Below, piece by piece: positions 1-8,644 of a DNA stretch of 64,000 bases. Numbering within the stretch: the stretch's first letter is position 1; each line of letters starts with the position of its first letter. The notes beneath the pieces were generated by a model. The model saw only the letters and a program-made list of their open reading frames with translations. It ran no database searches and was not told where the DNA came from. The position numbers were made by a program, and so were the translations under genes. The stretch lies in assembly GCF_901472495.1 (NCBI RefSeq), contig NZ_LR590469.1:1674001-1738000 (forward strand), in the 5' to 3' direction. This DNA comes from Yersinia enterocolitica subsp. enterocolitica (lineage in GTDB: Bacteria; Pseudomonadota; Gammaproteobacteria; Enterobacterales; Enterobacteriaceae).

Positions 1-1862
1 AACTCTTTCGTTAGCTGATAGTTAGCCCCTAAATCAACAAAAGTATAAGACGGGGTGGTTTTCCCCATACTGGTGCGATTAAGGTATTCTGAGGTTTTAC
101 CGCGGTAGTTAGCCCGAATCCAGGTTGCTAATTCCTCACTGGCTTGCCAGTTCAAGGTACCGTTCAGCATGTGTTTTGGCATCTGGTTTAATGGTTGTCC
201 GGAGAACTGCCCACTCTTTTGCTCAGATTGAGTAAAAGTATAGTTAGAAGTCAGTGACCAATCTTTATTGATATCCCAGCCATAAGTCGCTTCTACACCG
301 CGCGTCACAGCTTTATCCACGTTGGTACGGTCACTGATAAACTTATAGCTGTTGCCATTAATCATACACTGGCCGGATGCATTGCCGGTGGTATCAGTAC
401 AGCGGCGGACTTCAGTAATTTTATCTTTAAAATCAGTATTAAACAGTGTCACACCGGCATTCATACCCTCTTGGTTATCCCAGAGAATACCGATTTCCTG
501 ACTGATACTTCTTTCCGGTTTCAGGTTGGCATTGCCGACAATAATGGCCGGATCCCCTTTCCCTCCGGTGATTTGCCCCCAATTATCAGTTGCCTGGCGC
601 AAATCAGGTGAACGATAACCGCCAGACACCCCACCCTTTAATGTCCATTGCTCAGCTAAATGCCAAACACCGTATAACCGTGGCGTCCAGTGCGTACCGT
701 AGTTTTCATCCTGATCCATACGGATGCCGCCAGTCAGCGCGAAATCATTGGTCATCTGCCACTCATCTTCGGCAAACAGTGCCCAACTCCAGCGCGTCAA
801 TTTGGTCAGATCTTTGGCAGAGGCTAACTGATTACCCTCGTCATATAACTCTTCATAGCGATATTGGCCACCCAGAATTAACGTGTGGCTATCAAACAGG
901 AAAGAAGTTTGGCTATTAAAGATATTATCGACACTTTTCATTTCACGCGATGGATTACGGGTTTCATCGCGCTGAACATAGCTGGTGGAATTGCCGAAAT
1001 CATAATAACCGTGATGGGTAATCGCATAATTATTGCGGTCATATTGCACATCTCTGCTTTTACCGTTTAACGCCACTGAACGCCCTGCGGTTGTATTTCT
1101 ATCTTGCACATAATGGCCAATATCAAAATCAAATTCGTTTTTATCATCCGGCGTGAGTGTAAATGTCGCCGCGCCGTTTCTGAGGCGCTGCTCATTATAA
1201 CCATCGATAATTTTATCTTCGCTACGATGAGAAAGCAGACCGCTGACTTTTAATCCCAATAAGCCATCAATTAATGGGCCAGAGGCATAGGCGTTGGTTT
1301 GATAAATATCGCCAGAGTTGGAGTCTTCCTGCAAAGTCGCATCAGCACGCACGGTACCGTGCCACTCTTTGCCCACTTTACGGGTAATAACGTTAATTAC
1401 CCCGCCCATCGCATCCGAACCATATAAAGATGACATTGGGCCACGCACCACTTCAATGCGCTCGATGGCCGCCAATGGGGGTAACCAACCCTGTTCGATT
1501 CCTGAGCCATCGCTATTTGGCCGCGTACCACGGGTATCAACCCGCTTACCATCCACCAGAATCAAGGTGTATTTCGCCGACATACCACGAATACTAATAT
1601 CACTGTGACTTCCGCCGCCGGTAACAACCACACCCGGCACATCTTTCAGCGCATCGGTAATATCGGTATAGGCTTTATTCTCGATTTGTTCGCGGGTCAC
1701 CACAGAAATAGACGCTGCCGAATCTTGAATTCGTTGCTGGAAGCCAGATGCCGTTACCACCATAGTATCTGTAGCAGTGGTTTCAGCAGCAGATGCCTGA
1801 GATGAGATAATTGTCGCTATTACCAATGCCGCAGCATTAGATTTCCTAAAGGCCTTAGCCAT
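1..1862 (-). CDS. cirA: TonB-dependent outer-membrane receptor, CirA/YiuR-like (3' end outside window)
   Basis: Reading from the ATG at 1862 downwards, about 620 codons are open to the window edge, so the C-terminal strands are missing. Residues 1-25 form a signal peptide ending SQASA. A TonB box (DTMVV, about residues 32-36) follows, then a plug domain with the hallmarks VRGPMSSLYGSDAMGGVINV and DVPGV. The barrel part keeps family phrases such as LTGGIRMD and NLKPERS. The protein resembles E. coli CirA and sits in the cirA position next to lysP, so a catechol or other ferric-siderophore receptor is likely. Right upstream lie an ATPase and a permease of the iron-complex type, an arrangement like the Y. 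pestis yiu locus, so YiuR is an equally good name. A Fur-like box precedes it. The ligand cannot be told from sequence. Confidence 0.88.
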   Translation of the reverse strand, partial: MAKAFRKSNAAALVIATIISSQASAAETTATDTMVVTASGFQQRIQDSAASISVVTREQIENKAYTDITDALKDVPGVVVTGGGSHSDISIRGMSAKYTLILVDGKRVDTRGTRPNSDGSGIEQGWLPPLAAIERIEVVRGPMSSLYGSDAMGGVINVITRKVGKEWHGTVRADATLQEDSNSGDIYQTNAYASGPLIDGLLGLKVSGLLSHRSEDKIIDGYNEQRLRNGAATFTLTPDDKNEFDFDIGHYVQDRNTTAGRSVALNGKSRDVQYDRNNYAITHHGYYDFGNSTSYVQRDETRNPSREMKSVDNIFNSQTSFLFDSHTLILGGQYRYEELYDEGNQLASAKDLTKLTRWSWALFAEDEWQMTNDFALTGGIRMDQDENYGTHWTPRLYGVWHLAEQWTLKGGVSGGYRSPDLRQATDNWGQITGGKGDPAIIVGNANLKPERSISQEIGILWDNQEGMNAGVTLFNTDFKDKITEVRRCTDTTGNASGQCMINGNSYKFISDRTNVDKAVTRGVEATYGWDINKDWSLTSNYTFTQSEQKSGQFSGQPLNQMPKHMLNGTLNWQASEELATWIRANYRGKTSEYLNRTSMGKTTPSYTFVDLGANYQLTKE

Positions 1863-1947
1863 TACACGTTCTCCATGAGGTATTAATTTACTCAGAGCCT
1901 TTCCATCAGGTTCTTTTGCCTGTAGCGATACCGCCTGACGGGCAGGT

Positions 1948-1966
1948 GATAAATATTATTTTTATA
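1948..1966. promoter_or_regulatory. Fur-box-like site upstream of the TonB receptor
   Basis: Read on the minus strand, this 19-mer matches the classical Fur consensus GATAATGATAATCATTATC at 14 of 19 positions by hand count. It lies about 85 bp before the receptor start, in the gap after the ATPase gene. The match is moderate and AT-rich DNA gives chance hits. Confidence 0.45.
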
Positions 1967-2062
1967 AAAATTGGCAACAGCTCACCAAAGCAGAAATAGC
2001 GCTTCCAACGATTTCTGCTTAATACATAATTATTGTTTTATAAAACTTGTTACTGCATAAAC

Positions 2063-2086
2063 ATACCCAAAGTGTACGAAGGGTAT
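2063..2086. repeat. Short inverted repeat, ATACCC...GGGTAT, at the end of the ATPase gene
   Basis: The two 6-bp arms flank 12 bp that include AAAGT on one side and GAA on the other. These are the terminal motifs of the larger palindromic repeats seen at 6947-7051 and from about 29704, so this may be a minimal remnant of the same family. It abuts the stop codon of the ATPase gene. Confidence 0.4.
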
Positions 2087-2874
2087 TAAATTGTTGGTTC
2101 CGTGACTAATCTATCGATTAACACTTGTGGTGTCCCTTGTGAACAGCGCTCAATACGCCCTTTCACACCATAGACCTTGGCCAAACTTTGCGGCGTAATC
2201 ACCTCTTCCGGCAAACCATCGGCAATTAAGGTGCCGTTTTGTAACATCAAAACATGGTCGCCATGACGCAAGGCTATATTGATGTCATGCACCACGACCG
2301 CCGTAATAATATTGCGTTTGCGGGTTTCCTTACGCACCAAATCCATCACATGGAACTGATAATTAAGATCCAGCGCACTGAGCGGCTCATCCAGTAATAA
2401 CAGTGAGGGTTGGCGAATAAGTGACTGCGCCAAACCCACTAACTGCTTCTGACCGCCTGAGAGTTGATCCAGATAACTGAGTGCCAGATGGGCTATCCCC
2501 AGTTGTTCCAGTAAAACCATAACCTCAGCTTCACTACTGGCATTGCTGCGCCCGCCGGAGGCACGCTGTGCCACAATAATCGATTCCAACACATGGAGAT
2601 GCACCCCGGCCGGTAATGATTGCGGCAAATACACCACTTTCTCGGCTCGCTGGGCAAACGGCATCTGCATCAGATCATTATTATCAAGCCATAACTGCCC
2701 TTGGGCGCGGTTCAAACCGGCCATTGAGCGTAACAATGTTGACTTCCCGCTGCCATTCGGCCCGAGCAATACGGTGATTTTGCCACGCGGCAGTAATGGC
2801 ACCGTCAAATTTTGAATCACCGGGCGTTTCGGGTAACCCGCATTGAAATGTTCAATACGTAAGCCAGAAGTCAT
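2086..2874 (-). CDS. Iron-complex ABC transporter ATP-binding protein (FecE/BtuD type, YiuC-like)
   Basis: A 262-residue nucleotide-binding subunit that would power uptake of an iron complex across the inner membrane. Walker A is GPNGSGKST (about residues 38-46), the ABC signature is LSGGQKQLVGLAQSL, and Walker B is LLLLDEP followed by the D-loop SALD; an H-loop VVHDI is present. It overlaps the upstream permease by 4 bp (ATGA), so the two are translationally coupled. The TonB receptor follows after 223 bp. No periplasmic binding-protein gene is present next to them. FecE/FhuC-family membership is firm, the substrate is not. Confidence 0.9.
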   Translation of the reverse strand: MTSGLRIEHFNAGYPKRPVIQNLTVPLLPRGKITVLLGPNGSGKSTLLRSMAGLNRAQGQLWLDNNDLMQMPFAQRAEKVVYLPQSLPAGVHLHVLESIIVAQRASGGRSNASSEAEVMVLLEQLGIAHLALSYLDQLSGGQKQLVGLAQSLIRQPSLLLLDEPLSALDLNYQFHVMDLVRKETRKRNIITAVVVHDINIALRHGDHVLMLQNGTLIADGLPEEVITPQSLAKVYGVKGRIERCSQGTPQVLIDRLVTEPTI

Positions 2875-3953
2875 ACATTCCCCCTATGGCGCAAAATAAT
2901 GCTGAGGAAGAAGGGTACACCCACCAGCGAAGTGACGATCCCGACTGGAATGATGACACCAGGAATCAGGTTTTTCGACGCAATCGATGCCATGGACAGC
3001 ACCAGCGCACCAATCAGGGCGCTGGCTGGCAGATAGAAACGGTGGTCTTCACCAAAAATCATGCGCGCAATATGGGGGGCCACTAGCCCGATAAAACCAA
3101 TCGGGCCGACAAAAGCCACCGCCAGCGCCGATAACATACTGATACGCAGCAATGTCCCCAACCGCAAGCGGCGAACATCAATACCAAAACTGATGGCCCG
3201 GTCTTCACCTAAACGCAATGCCGTCAGCTTCCACGAGCTCATCATCGACAACGGCAGCATCAGGGCAAACACCGCCAGCATAATGCCCAGTTTGGCCCAT
3301 GAAGCCCGTGCCAGGCTCCCCATCGTCCAGAACACTAAGCCTTGCAGCGTATCTTCGCTGGCAATGAACTGCATCATGGATACCAGCGCATTAAAGGTAA
3401 ACACCAGCGCGATACCAAATAGCACCACACCGGAGGTCGCCACCCGCGTCCAGCGTGTAATACCGTCGAGCATTAATGCGGCAAACAGAGCAAAAATAAA
3501 AGCATTAACGGAAATAAACCACTGATCGGGCACCCCTGGAATACCAATTCCTGAGACAATCGCCAGTGCCGCACCAAAGGCCGCAGCAGAAGAGACGCCA
3601 AGGGTAAAGGGGCTGGCCAGTGGGTTATTGAGGATGGTTTGCATCTCCGCCCCCGCCAGTCCAAGTGACAAACCAATCACCACCGCCATCAAGGCGTAGG
3701 GTAAACGGATATCCCAAACGATAACCCGCGTTCCTGCATCTGCACTGGCCGGATCAATTAATGTCTGCCACAAGGATGACAAAGTCAGGCCTGATGGCCC
3801 CATCGTGAAATCCAGTAGCAAGCAGCCGAAGATGGCCAGCACCAGCACGCCCATGATGAGCAAGCGATGACGCACAATGTTCTTATAACGCCCCATAACA
3901 TCGGCATCAATCTGGTGAGAGGTTTCTGTCATGGATTCAGTGGATAGGCTCAT
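2871..3953 (-). CDS. Iron-complex ABC transporter permease (FecCD family, YiuB-like)
   Basis: A 360-residue FecCD/BtuC-type permease with many hydrophobic spans. It shows the family motifs GAEMQTILNNPLASPFTLGVSS cut short here as NPLASPFTLG, and GPIGFIGLVAPHIARMI near the C terminus, the coupling region that contacts the ATPase. The N terminus has a roughly 30-residue cytoplasmic lead. A good Fur-box match lies about 50 bp upstream, so iron repression of a permease-ATPase transcript is likely. Unlike the three-gene yiuABC layout, no substrate-binding protein precedes it; the next upstream gene is lysP. The system may borrow a binding protein from elsewhere. Confidence 0.88.
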   Translation of the reverse strand: MSLSTESMTETSHQIDADVMGRYKNIVRHRLLIMGVLVLAIFGCLLLDFTMGPSGLTLSSLWQTLIDPASADAGTRVIVWDIRLPYALMAVVIGLSLGLAGAEMQTILNNPLASPFTLGVSSAAAFGAALAIVSGIGIPGVPDQWFISVNAFIFALFAALMLDGITRWTRVATSGVVLFGIALVFTFNALVSMMQFIASEDTLQGLVFWTMGSLARASWAKLGIMLAVFALMLPLSMMSSWKLTALRLGEDRAISFGIDVRRLRLGTLLRISMLSALAVAFVGPIGFIGLVAPHIARMIFGEDHRFYLPASALIGALVLSMASIASKNLIPGVIIPVGIVTSLVGVPFFLSIILRHRGNV

Positions 3954-4000
3954 TTATTTCGGTTACCGACTTTCAATATGTCGCTAACAATAAAACAAAC

Positions 4001-4019
4001 GATAATAATTATCAATAAG
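4001..4019. promoter_or_regulatory. Fur-box-like site upstream of the iron permease
   Basis: Read on the minus strand it agrees with GATAATGATAATCATTATC at 15 of 19 positions, including an unbroken TGATAAT core and a final ATTATC. It is about 50 bp before the permease start, a usual operator distance. Confidence 0.6.
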
Positions 4020-4182
4020 ATTGCTATAGCTGATTTGATATAAATATCTGTAAATGATTATTTTATAATGTTATTTAATTAGCATGGTGTGTTTATCCAT
4101 AACGTTAGCGAGGGAATGAAGCGAAGTTAGCGAAATTATTTGCTTAACTTTGTTCAAATGAACACCATTTTGGGGCAACAAA

Positions 4183-4207
4183 AAAGGGCGATACAATTAT
4201 CGCCCTT
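4183..4207 (-). terminator. Rho-independent terminator of lysP
   Basis: Minus-strand hairpin with arms GGGCGAT and ATCGCCC around a 6-nt loop, followed by TTTTTTG, 21 bp after the lysP stop codon. Confidence 0.85.
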
Positions 4208-4227
4208 GCATGTTCTACATCATTTTG

Positions 4228-5754
4228 TTAGTCAGCAATCAGTGCTGTTTTTTTAGCTTCTTGATCATCATGACTTTCATCACGCCATTTCGGGAATTCC
4301 ATATCTTTGTACTTGATCACCTTGGTACCGCGGCTCAGTTTATAGCCGAACCAAATCACCAGGAATAATGGAATACCGATATAAGTGGCGGTCACGCCAT
4401 ACCAATCAATGCGATCTTGCAGGAATGCCTGATAGTTTTGACCCAAAGTAATGATCAAACACAGGACAAAGGCAAAGATTGGCCCCAGCGGGAAGAAACC
4501 AGACTGATACGGTAAATCGTTCAAATCGCGGCCCTGCATCATATAACCACGGCGGAAACGATAATGACTGATAGCAATACCCAACCAGGCGATAAAGCCT
4601 GTCATGCCTGAAGTATTCAGTAACCACAGATAGACAGTTTGATTACCAAACATCGAACTTAAGAAGCACAAGCCCGCGACTACAGTGGTGGCATACAGCG
4701 CATTACGGGGTACACCGCCGCGAGAAAGTTTGGCAAAAATACGCGGAGCCTTACCTTCTGAAGCCAAGGTAAATAGCATACGGGTAGAGGCGTACATGCC
4801 TGAGTTACCGGCTGACAATACCGCGGTCAGAATAACCGCATTCATCACCGCTGCCGCAGATAGCAGACCTGCATTCTGGAACACTAAGGTGAACGGGCTG
4901 ACGCTAATATCTTTAACATCATTACGTAACAGACTTGGGTCGGTATACGGAATGATCAGGCTGATAATCAGGATAGCGAAGATATAGAACAGCAGAATAC
5001 GCCAGAATACCTTGCGCACCGCACGAGGGATGTTTTTGCCTGGGTCTTTTGATTCACCAGCAGCAATACCAATCAGCTCAGTTCCCTGGAAGGAGAAACC
5101 GACAATCATCGCCACACCAATCATCGCCGAGAACCCTCCGGCAAACGGCGCATCACCGATTGTCCAGTTGTGCCACCCTGCACTCTCGCCGCCTTTCATG
5201 ATGCCGCTAATCATCATCACACCAATAATGATGAAAATAATAACCGTGGTCACTTTAATTAGTGAGAACCAGTATTCCGCTTCACCAAAACCTTTCACTG
5301 ATATGTAGTTGAGTAAAAACATCAGGGCGAGGAACAACGCACTCCAGATCCAGCCCGGCGCATCCGGGAACCAGTAATTCATCACCAATTGTGCCGCGAC
5401 CAGGTCAACGGCGATAGTCACCGCCCAGTTGTACCAGTAGTTCCAGCCAAGGGCGAAGCCGAAGCCTTCCTCAACATATTTTGAGCCATAAGTCGAAAAT
5501 GAACCGGATACCGGCATAAATGCCGCCAATTCACCGAGACTGGTCATCAAGAAGTAAACCATCAAGCCGATCAATGCATAGGAGAGCAATGCTCCTCCAG
5601 GGCCGGCCTGAGAAACTGTCGCGCCTGAGGCGACAAACAAACCGGTACCGATGGAGCCACCGATAGCAATCATGGCTAAATGCCGTGATTTAAGCTCACG
5701 GCGTAAACGCTGCGCACCCTGTTGCACTGGGATTTTAGTATTTTGCTGAGTCAT
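4228..5754 (-). CDS. lysP: Lysine-specific permease LysP
   Basis: A 508-residue APC-superfamily amino acid permease importing lysine with protons at the inner membrane; in E. coli it also acts as lysine sensor for CadC. The N terminus after about 20 residues (RRELKSRHLAMIAIGGSIGT) and the run GFALGWNYWYNW are typical of LysP. Twelve hydrophobic spans can be traced. It is slightly longer than the 489-residue E. coli protein, mostly at the charged C-terminal tail. The gene lies next to yeiE in the same order as in E. coli. A hairpin with a T-run sits immediately before its start, and a terminator follows the stop. Confidence 0.95.
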   Translation of the reverse strand: MTQQNTKIPVQQGAQRLRRELKSRHLAMIAIGGSIGTGLFVASGATVSQAGPGGALLSYALIGLMVYFLMTSLGELAAFMPVSGSFSTYGSKYVEEGFGFALGWNYWYNWAVTIAVDLVAAQLVMNYWFPDAPGWIWSALFLALMFLLNYISVKGFGEAEYWFSLIKVTTVIIFIIIGVMMISGIMKGGESAGWHNWTIGDAPFAGGFSAMIGVAMIVGFSFQGTELIGIAAGESKDPGKNIPRAVRKVFWRILLFYIFAILIISLIIPYTDPSLLRNDVKDISVSPFTLVFQNAGLLSAAAVMNAVILTAVLSAGNSGMYASTRMLFTLASEGKAPRIFAKLSRGGVPRNALYATTVVAGLCFLSSMFGNQTVYLWLLNTSGMTGFIAWLGIAISHYRFRRGYMMQGRDLNDLPYQSGFFPLGPIFAFVLCLIITLGQNYQAFLQDRIDWYGVTATYIGIPLFLVIWFGYKLSRGTKVIKYKDMEFPKWRDESHDDQEAKKTALIAD

Positions 5755-5778
5755 TCTTACCCTAATTCACCCTTAAAA

Positions 5779-5807
5779 AATAAGGCGGGATTGTAACAAA
5801 TCCCACC
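5779..5807 (-). terminator. Hairpin with T-run in the lysP leader
   Basis: Minus strand: an imperfect stem (GGTGGGATT with AATCCCGCC around a TGTTAC loop) followed by TTATTTTTT, only about 25 bp before the lysP ATG. It may end yeiE transcription or attenuate lysP. I see no lysine-riboswitch core in the preceding 190 bases. Confidence 0.55.
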
Positions 5808-5998
5808 GTCTCGGATAGTAACAATGCGCTGATATAAGATACCTTCATGATCACAGCTCAATTATTAGCAAAAGCTCAATTGTCAGAATAAATCCCTATC
5901 AGTGGGGCATTCTTACCGCGATCCCCGTTTTCCTTGGTGTAAAACACTTAAAATCTTATGCTTCATGACATCAATACGCTTTGCCGAAAACCACCAAT

Positions 5999-6871
5999 TC
6001 AGGGCTCTTCCTGACAATAACTGAGAAAGCGCTGCAAAGCGTTCGAGATATGCTTTTGCCGGTGATGAATCAGGTATAACGTCCTGATAAGTGGTGACAA
6101 AGGAATGTTAAGTTCAATCAGTTCACCGTTGGCAAGTTGGTCGGCAATCACCCGGCGTGACAAACAACTGATCCCCATGCCGTAGCGCACTGCCCGCTTG
6201 ATGGCCTCAGAATTCCCAAGCTCCATCACCAGTTTAAAGTGTGGCAATTTTGCCAGTAATAAGTGGTCGAGCACTTCACGCGTACCTGAACCCCGCTCGC
6301 GTAAGATCCACGCGGCATCGGCAAGCTCTTCTAACGACAGCATTTTATGACATAACGGGTTATCCGGCGCGGCAAACACCACCAGCTCGTCACGCAACCA
6401 GGCTTGGGTCATCAGCTCTGGCATATGGCACGGCCCTTCAATCAGGCCAAGGTCGCCGCGAAAATCAGCAACAGCTTCAATCACATCCTGACTGTTACCA
6501 ATATTCAGCTCCAGTGGGGTACCGGGGAAATCGCGTCGATATTTGGCAATCATGCCCGGCAACATATAATTGCCGATGGTGCTGCTGGCAGCAATGCGTA
6601 GTGCGCCTAAATCCTGTTGGAAAAGCTGTTCAATTTCAATTGCTTGCTCGAGAAGCGCGAGTGCTTTGGGGTAAAGCAATCGCCCATGTTCATTGGTGAC
6701 TAAACGCTTACCGACCCTATCAAAAAGTTGTACTCCTAATTGCCCTTCCAAATCCGCCAATGCTGCGCTGACTGCCGATTGTGAAAGCGCGAGCACAACC
6801 GAAGCTTGGGTCGTCGAGCCGCTTTTTAGCACCTCAGTAAAGACTTCAAGTTGACGTAAGGTTATGTGCAT
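5999..6871 (-). CDS. yeiE: LysR-family transcriptional regulator YeiE
   Basis: A 290-residue LysR-type regulator: winged helix-turn-helix in residues 1-60 (RQLEVFTEVLKSGSTTQAS, then ALSQSAVSAALADLE) and a periplasmic-binding-protein-like effector domain from about residue 90. Sequence and position between lysP and yeiH match E. coli YeiE, where it is linked to the divergent yeiH and to sulfite and iron responses. YeiH lies divergently 560 bp away. The ATG at 6871 gives the usual LysR start spacing. The effector in this organism is unknown. Confidence 0.92.
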   Translation of the reverse strand: MHITLRQLEVFTEVLKSGSTTQASVVLALSQSAVSAALADLEGQLGVQLFDRVGKRLVTNEHGRLLYPKALALLEQAIEIEQLFQQDLGALRIAASSTIGNYMLPGMIAKYRRDFPGTPLELNIGNSQDVIEAVADFRGDLGLIEGPCHMPELMTQAWLRDELVVFAAPDNPLCHKMLSLEELADAAWILRERGSGTREVLDHLLLAKLPHFKLVMELGNSEAIKRAVRYGMGISCLSRRVIADQLANGELIELNIPLSPLIRTLYLIHHRQKHISNALQRFLSYCQEEP

Positions 6872-6946
6872 AACGGTCTCTGTAGTAAAGAATGGAGGAC
6901 GCTATCATCACTCTGTTCGTCAGTTGCTGGATGAGAAGAGCTAACG

Positions 6947-7051
6947 TTTACCCAAAGTAATTGGAGTTGCGACTGGCGAGTCCGATGTGTTGGCTCAGGT
7001 CAGTGCCCCGTATGAACAGCCCACGCAGCAACTTCAAGTAAGAAGGGTATA
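6947..7051. repeat. Palindromic intergenic repeat between yeiE and yeiH
   Basis: The left end (TACCCAAAGTAATTGGAGTTGC) and the reverse complement of the right end (TACCC, then TTGAAGTTGCTG) are recognisably the same over about 22 bases. The left motif recurs near 29704. The element lies in a 560-bp gap that otherwise holds only the divergent promoters; a 63-codon frame at 7068-7259 inside the gap has no support. Confidence 0.6.
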
Positions 7052-7431
7052 TTAGTCACTAACGCAATTGCTGACGAAAGGATTATATAGCCTCAATTAC
7101 CGTATAAGACTAACACCTTTGAGTAAAATCTGGAGGTTATCCGGGATGAATTTCAGCAGTAAGAATGCTATTTATTCTCATTTACTCGCAGGAACGGATG
7201 ATAATAATTGTCGCGCTCCCGCCTATAACCACATTAAAAATCAACCAGATGACCAGTAGGCCGCTCAATGTCTTCGCGCCAACAAACCGTCGGCCTTTCC
7301 CAACACATTGAGCTTAGGTTTCTCGCCTTTCTTATCAGTTATATCGATAGATTATAAATATATAATCAATTTATCTATTATGTCCAAACCCGGTAAACTG
7401 TGCTCAATCTTTACAGGACATAGGAAAAAAC

Positions 7432-8514
7432 ATGGCGACTTCACATACAACTGAACTCTCCCGACCACCACTGCCAGCTTTGTTCCGCTATATTCCGGGC
7501 TTGGTATTGACTGGTGTGATTACTGGGTTAGCGCTCAAAGTGGGTGACATGCCGTGGTTTATCGACATGGGGCTGGGGGCGCTGACTCTGGCGATCCTAT
7601 TCGGTATCGTGGTGGGCAACACTTTGTACCCTTGGGCACAACCGCTTTGCGCCGACGGGGTGGTACTGGCCAAACAGCACTTATTGCGGCTGGGGATTAT
7701 TTTGTACGGGTTCCGCCTGACCTTCCAGCAAGTGGCTGATGTCGGGGCTACTGGGATGATTATTGACCTGTTAACGCTCAGTTCAACCTTTATATTGGCC
7801 TGCTGGCTGGGTAAGCGCGTATTTGGTCTGGATCAGCAAACCGTAATGTTAATTGGTGCCGGTAGCAGTATCTGTGGGGCAGCCGCCATTATGGCGACCG
7901 AACCGGTACTGAAAGCTGATGCCAGCAAAGTGGCAGTGGCCGTCGCCACAGTGGTGATTTTCGGGACACTGGCGATTTTTGTTTATCCTTGGCTATATCA
8001 GTTGAATCTGCATTACCACTGGCTGCCGTTTAATCAGGAAACTTTTGGTATCTTTGCCGGTTCTACTATTCATGAAGTGGCACAAGTCGTCGCAGCGGGT
8101 CATGCCATTGGCCCGGATGCTGAAAATGCCGCCGTCATTACCAAAATGATCCGCGTCATGATGCTCGCGCCCTTCTTGCTGTTACTGTCAGCTTATTTGG
8201 GCCGCAGCAACATGAAAACCAGTGGGCAAAAACGTGAAAAAAGTGCCATCACTATTCCGTGGTTTGCGGTGATATTTATTCTGATGGCCGGTTTTAACTC
8301 ACTGAATTTGCTGCCCGCAGCTTGGGTTAGCCACTTGATTACACTGGACACCATTTTACTGGCAATGGCAATGGCAGCTCTGGGGTTAACCACCCATGTG
8401 GGTTCTATCCGCCAGGCTGGGGTCAAACCGCTGTTATTGGCTTTGATGCTATTTGCCTGGTTGCTGATCGGCGGTACTGGTATCAACTTATTGGTGCAGC
8501 ATATTGCGGCGTAA
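7432..8514 (+). CDS. yeiH: YeiH family (UPF0324) membrane protein
   Basis: A 360-residue inner-membrane protein with about ten hydrophobic spans, of the family often labelled putative sulfate exporter. Typical family stretches are LRLGIILYGFRLTFQQ, IGAGSSICGAAAIMA, and GSTIHEVAQVVAAG. In E. coli yeiH is induced by YeiE, which is divergent here as well, and sulfite handling has been suggested; that role is inference. The start ATG follows AGGACATAGGAAAAAAC, an acceptable ribosome site. Confidence 0.9.
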   Translation: MATSHTTELSRPPLPALFRYIPGLVLTGVITGLALKVGDMPWFIDMGLGALTLAILFGIVVGNTLYPWAQPLCADGVVLAKQHLLRLGIILYGFRLTFQQVADVGATGMIIDLLTLSSTFILACWLGKRVFGLDQQTVMLIGAGSSICGAAAIMATEPVLKADASKVAVAVATVVIFGTLAIFVYPWLYQLNLHYHWLPFNQETFGIFAGSTIHEVAQVVAAGHAIGPDAENAAVITKMIRVMMLAPFLLLLSAYLGRSNMKTSGQKREKSAITIPWFAVIFILMAGFNSLNLLPAAWVSHLITLDTILLAMAMAALGLTTHVGSIRQAGVKPLLLALMLFAWLLIGGTGINLLVQHIAA

Positions 8515-8644
8515 AGTCGATATCTAACCTGGCTAATTATTACTTAAGGGTCGCCACTGCGGCCCTTTTCTTTCCCCGCAGTTTATCCCATTCAATCATG
8601 TCGCTATCAATGCCATAATGCAGCGGTTATCAAAGGAGAATGGA

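Noticed and set aside
590..1805. Several plus-strand reading frames over the TonB receptor
   Set aside because: They are antisense shadows of a well-conserved minus-strand receptor gene.
5807..5998. Lysine riboswitch upstream of lysP
   Set aside because: The conserved L-box core motifs are not visible; only a hairpin with T-run is supported.
7068..7259. 63-codon plus-strand frame between yeiE and yeiH
   Set aside because: No ribosome site, no recognisable protein features, and it lies in the divergent promoter region next to a repeat.
8618..8644. Upstream start for nfo
   Set aside because: The ATG at 8645 has the better ribosome site and matches the E. coli N terminus.
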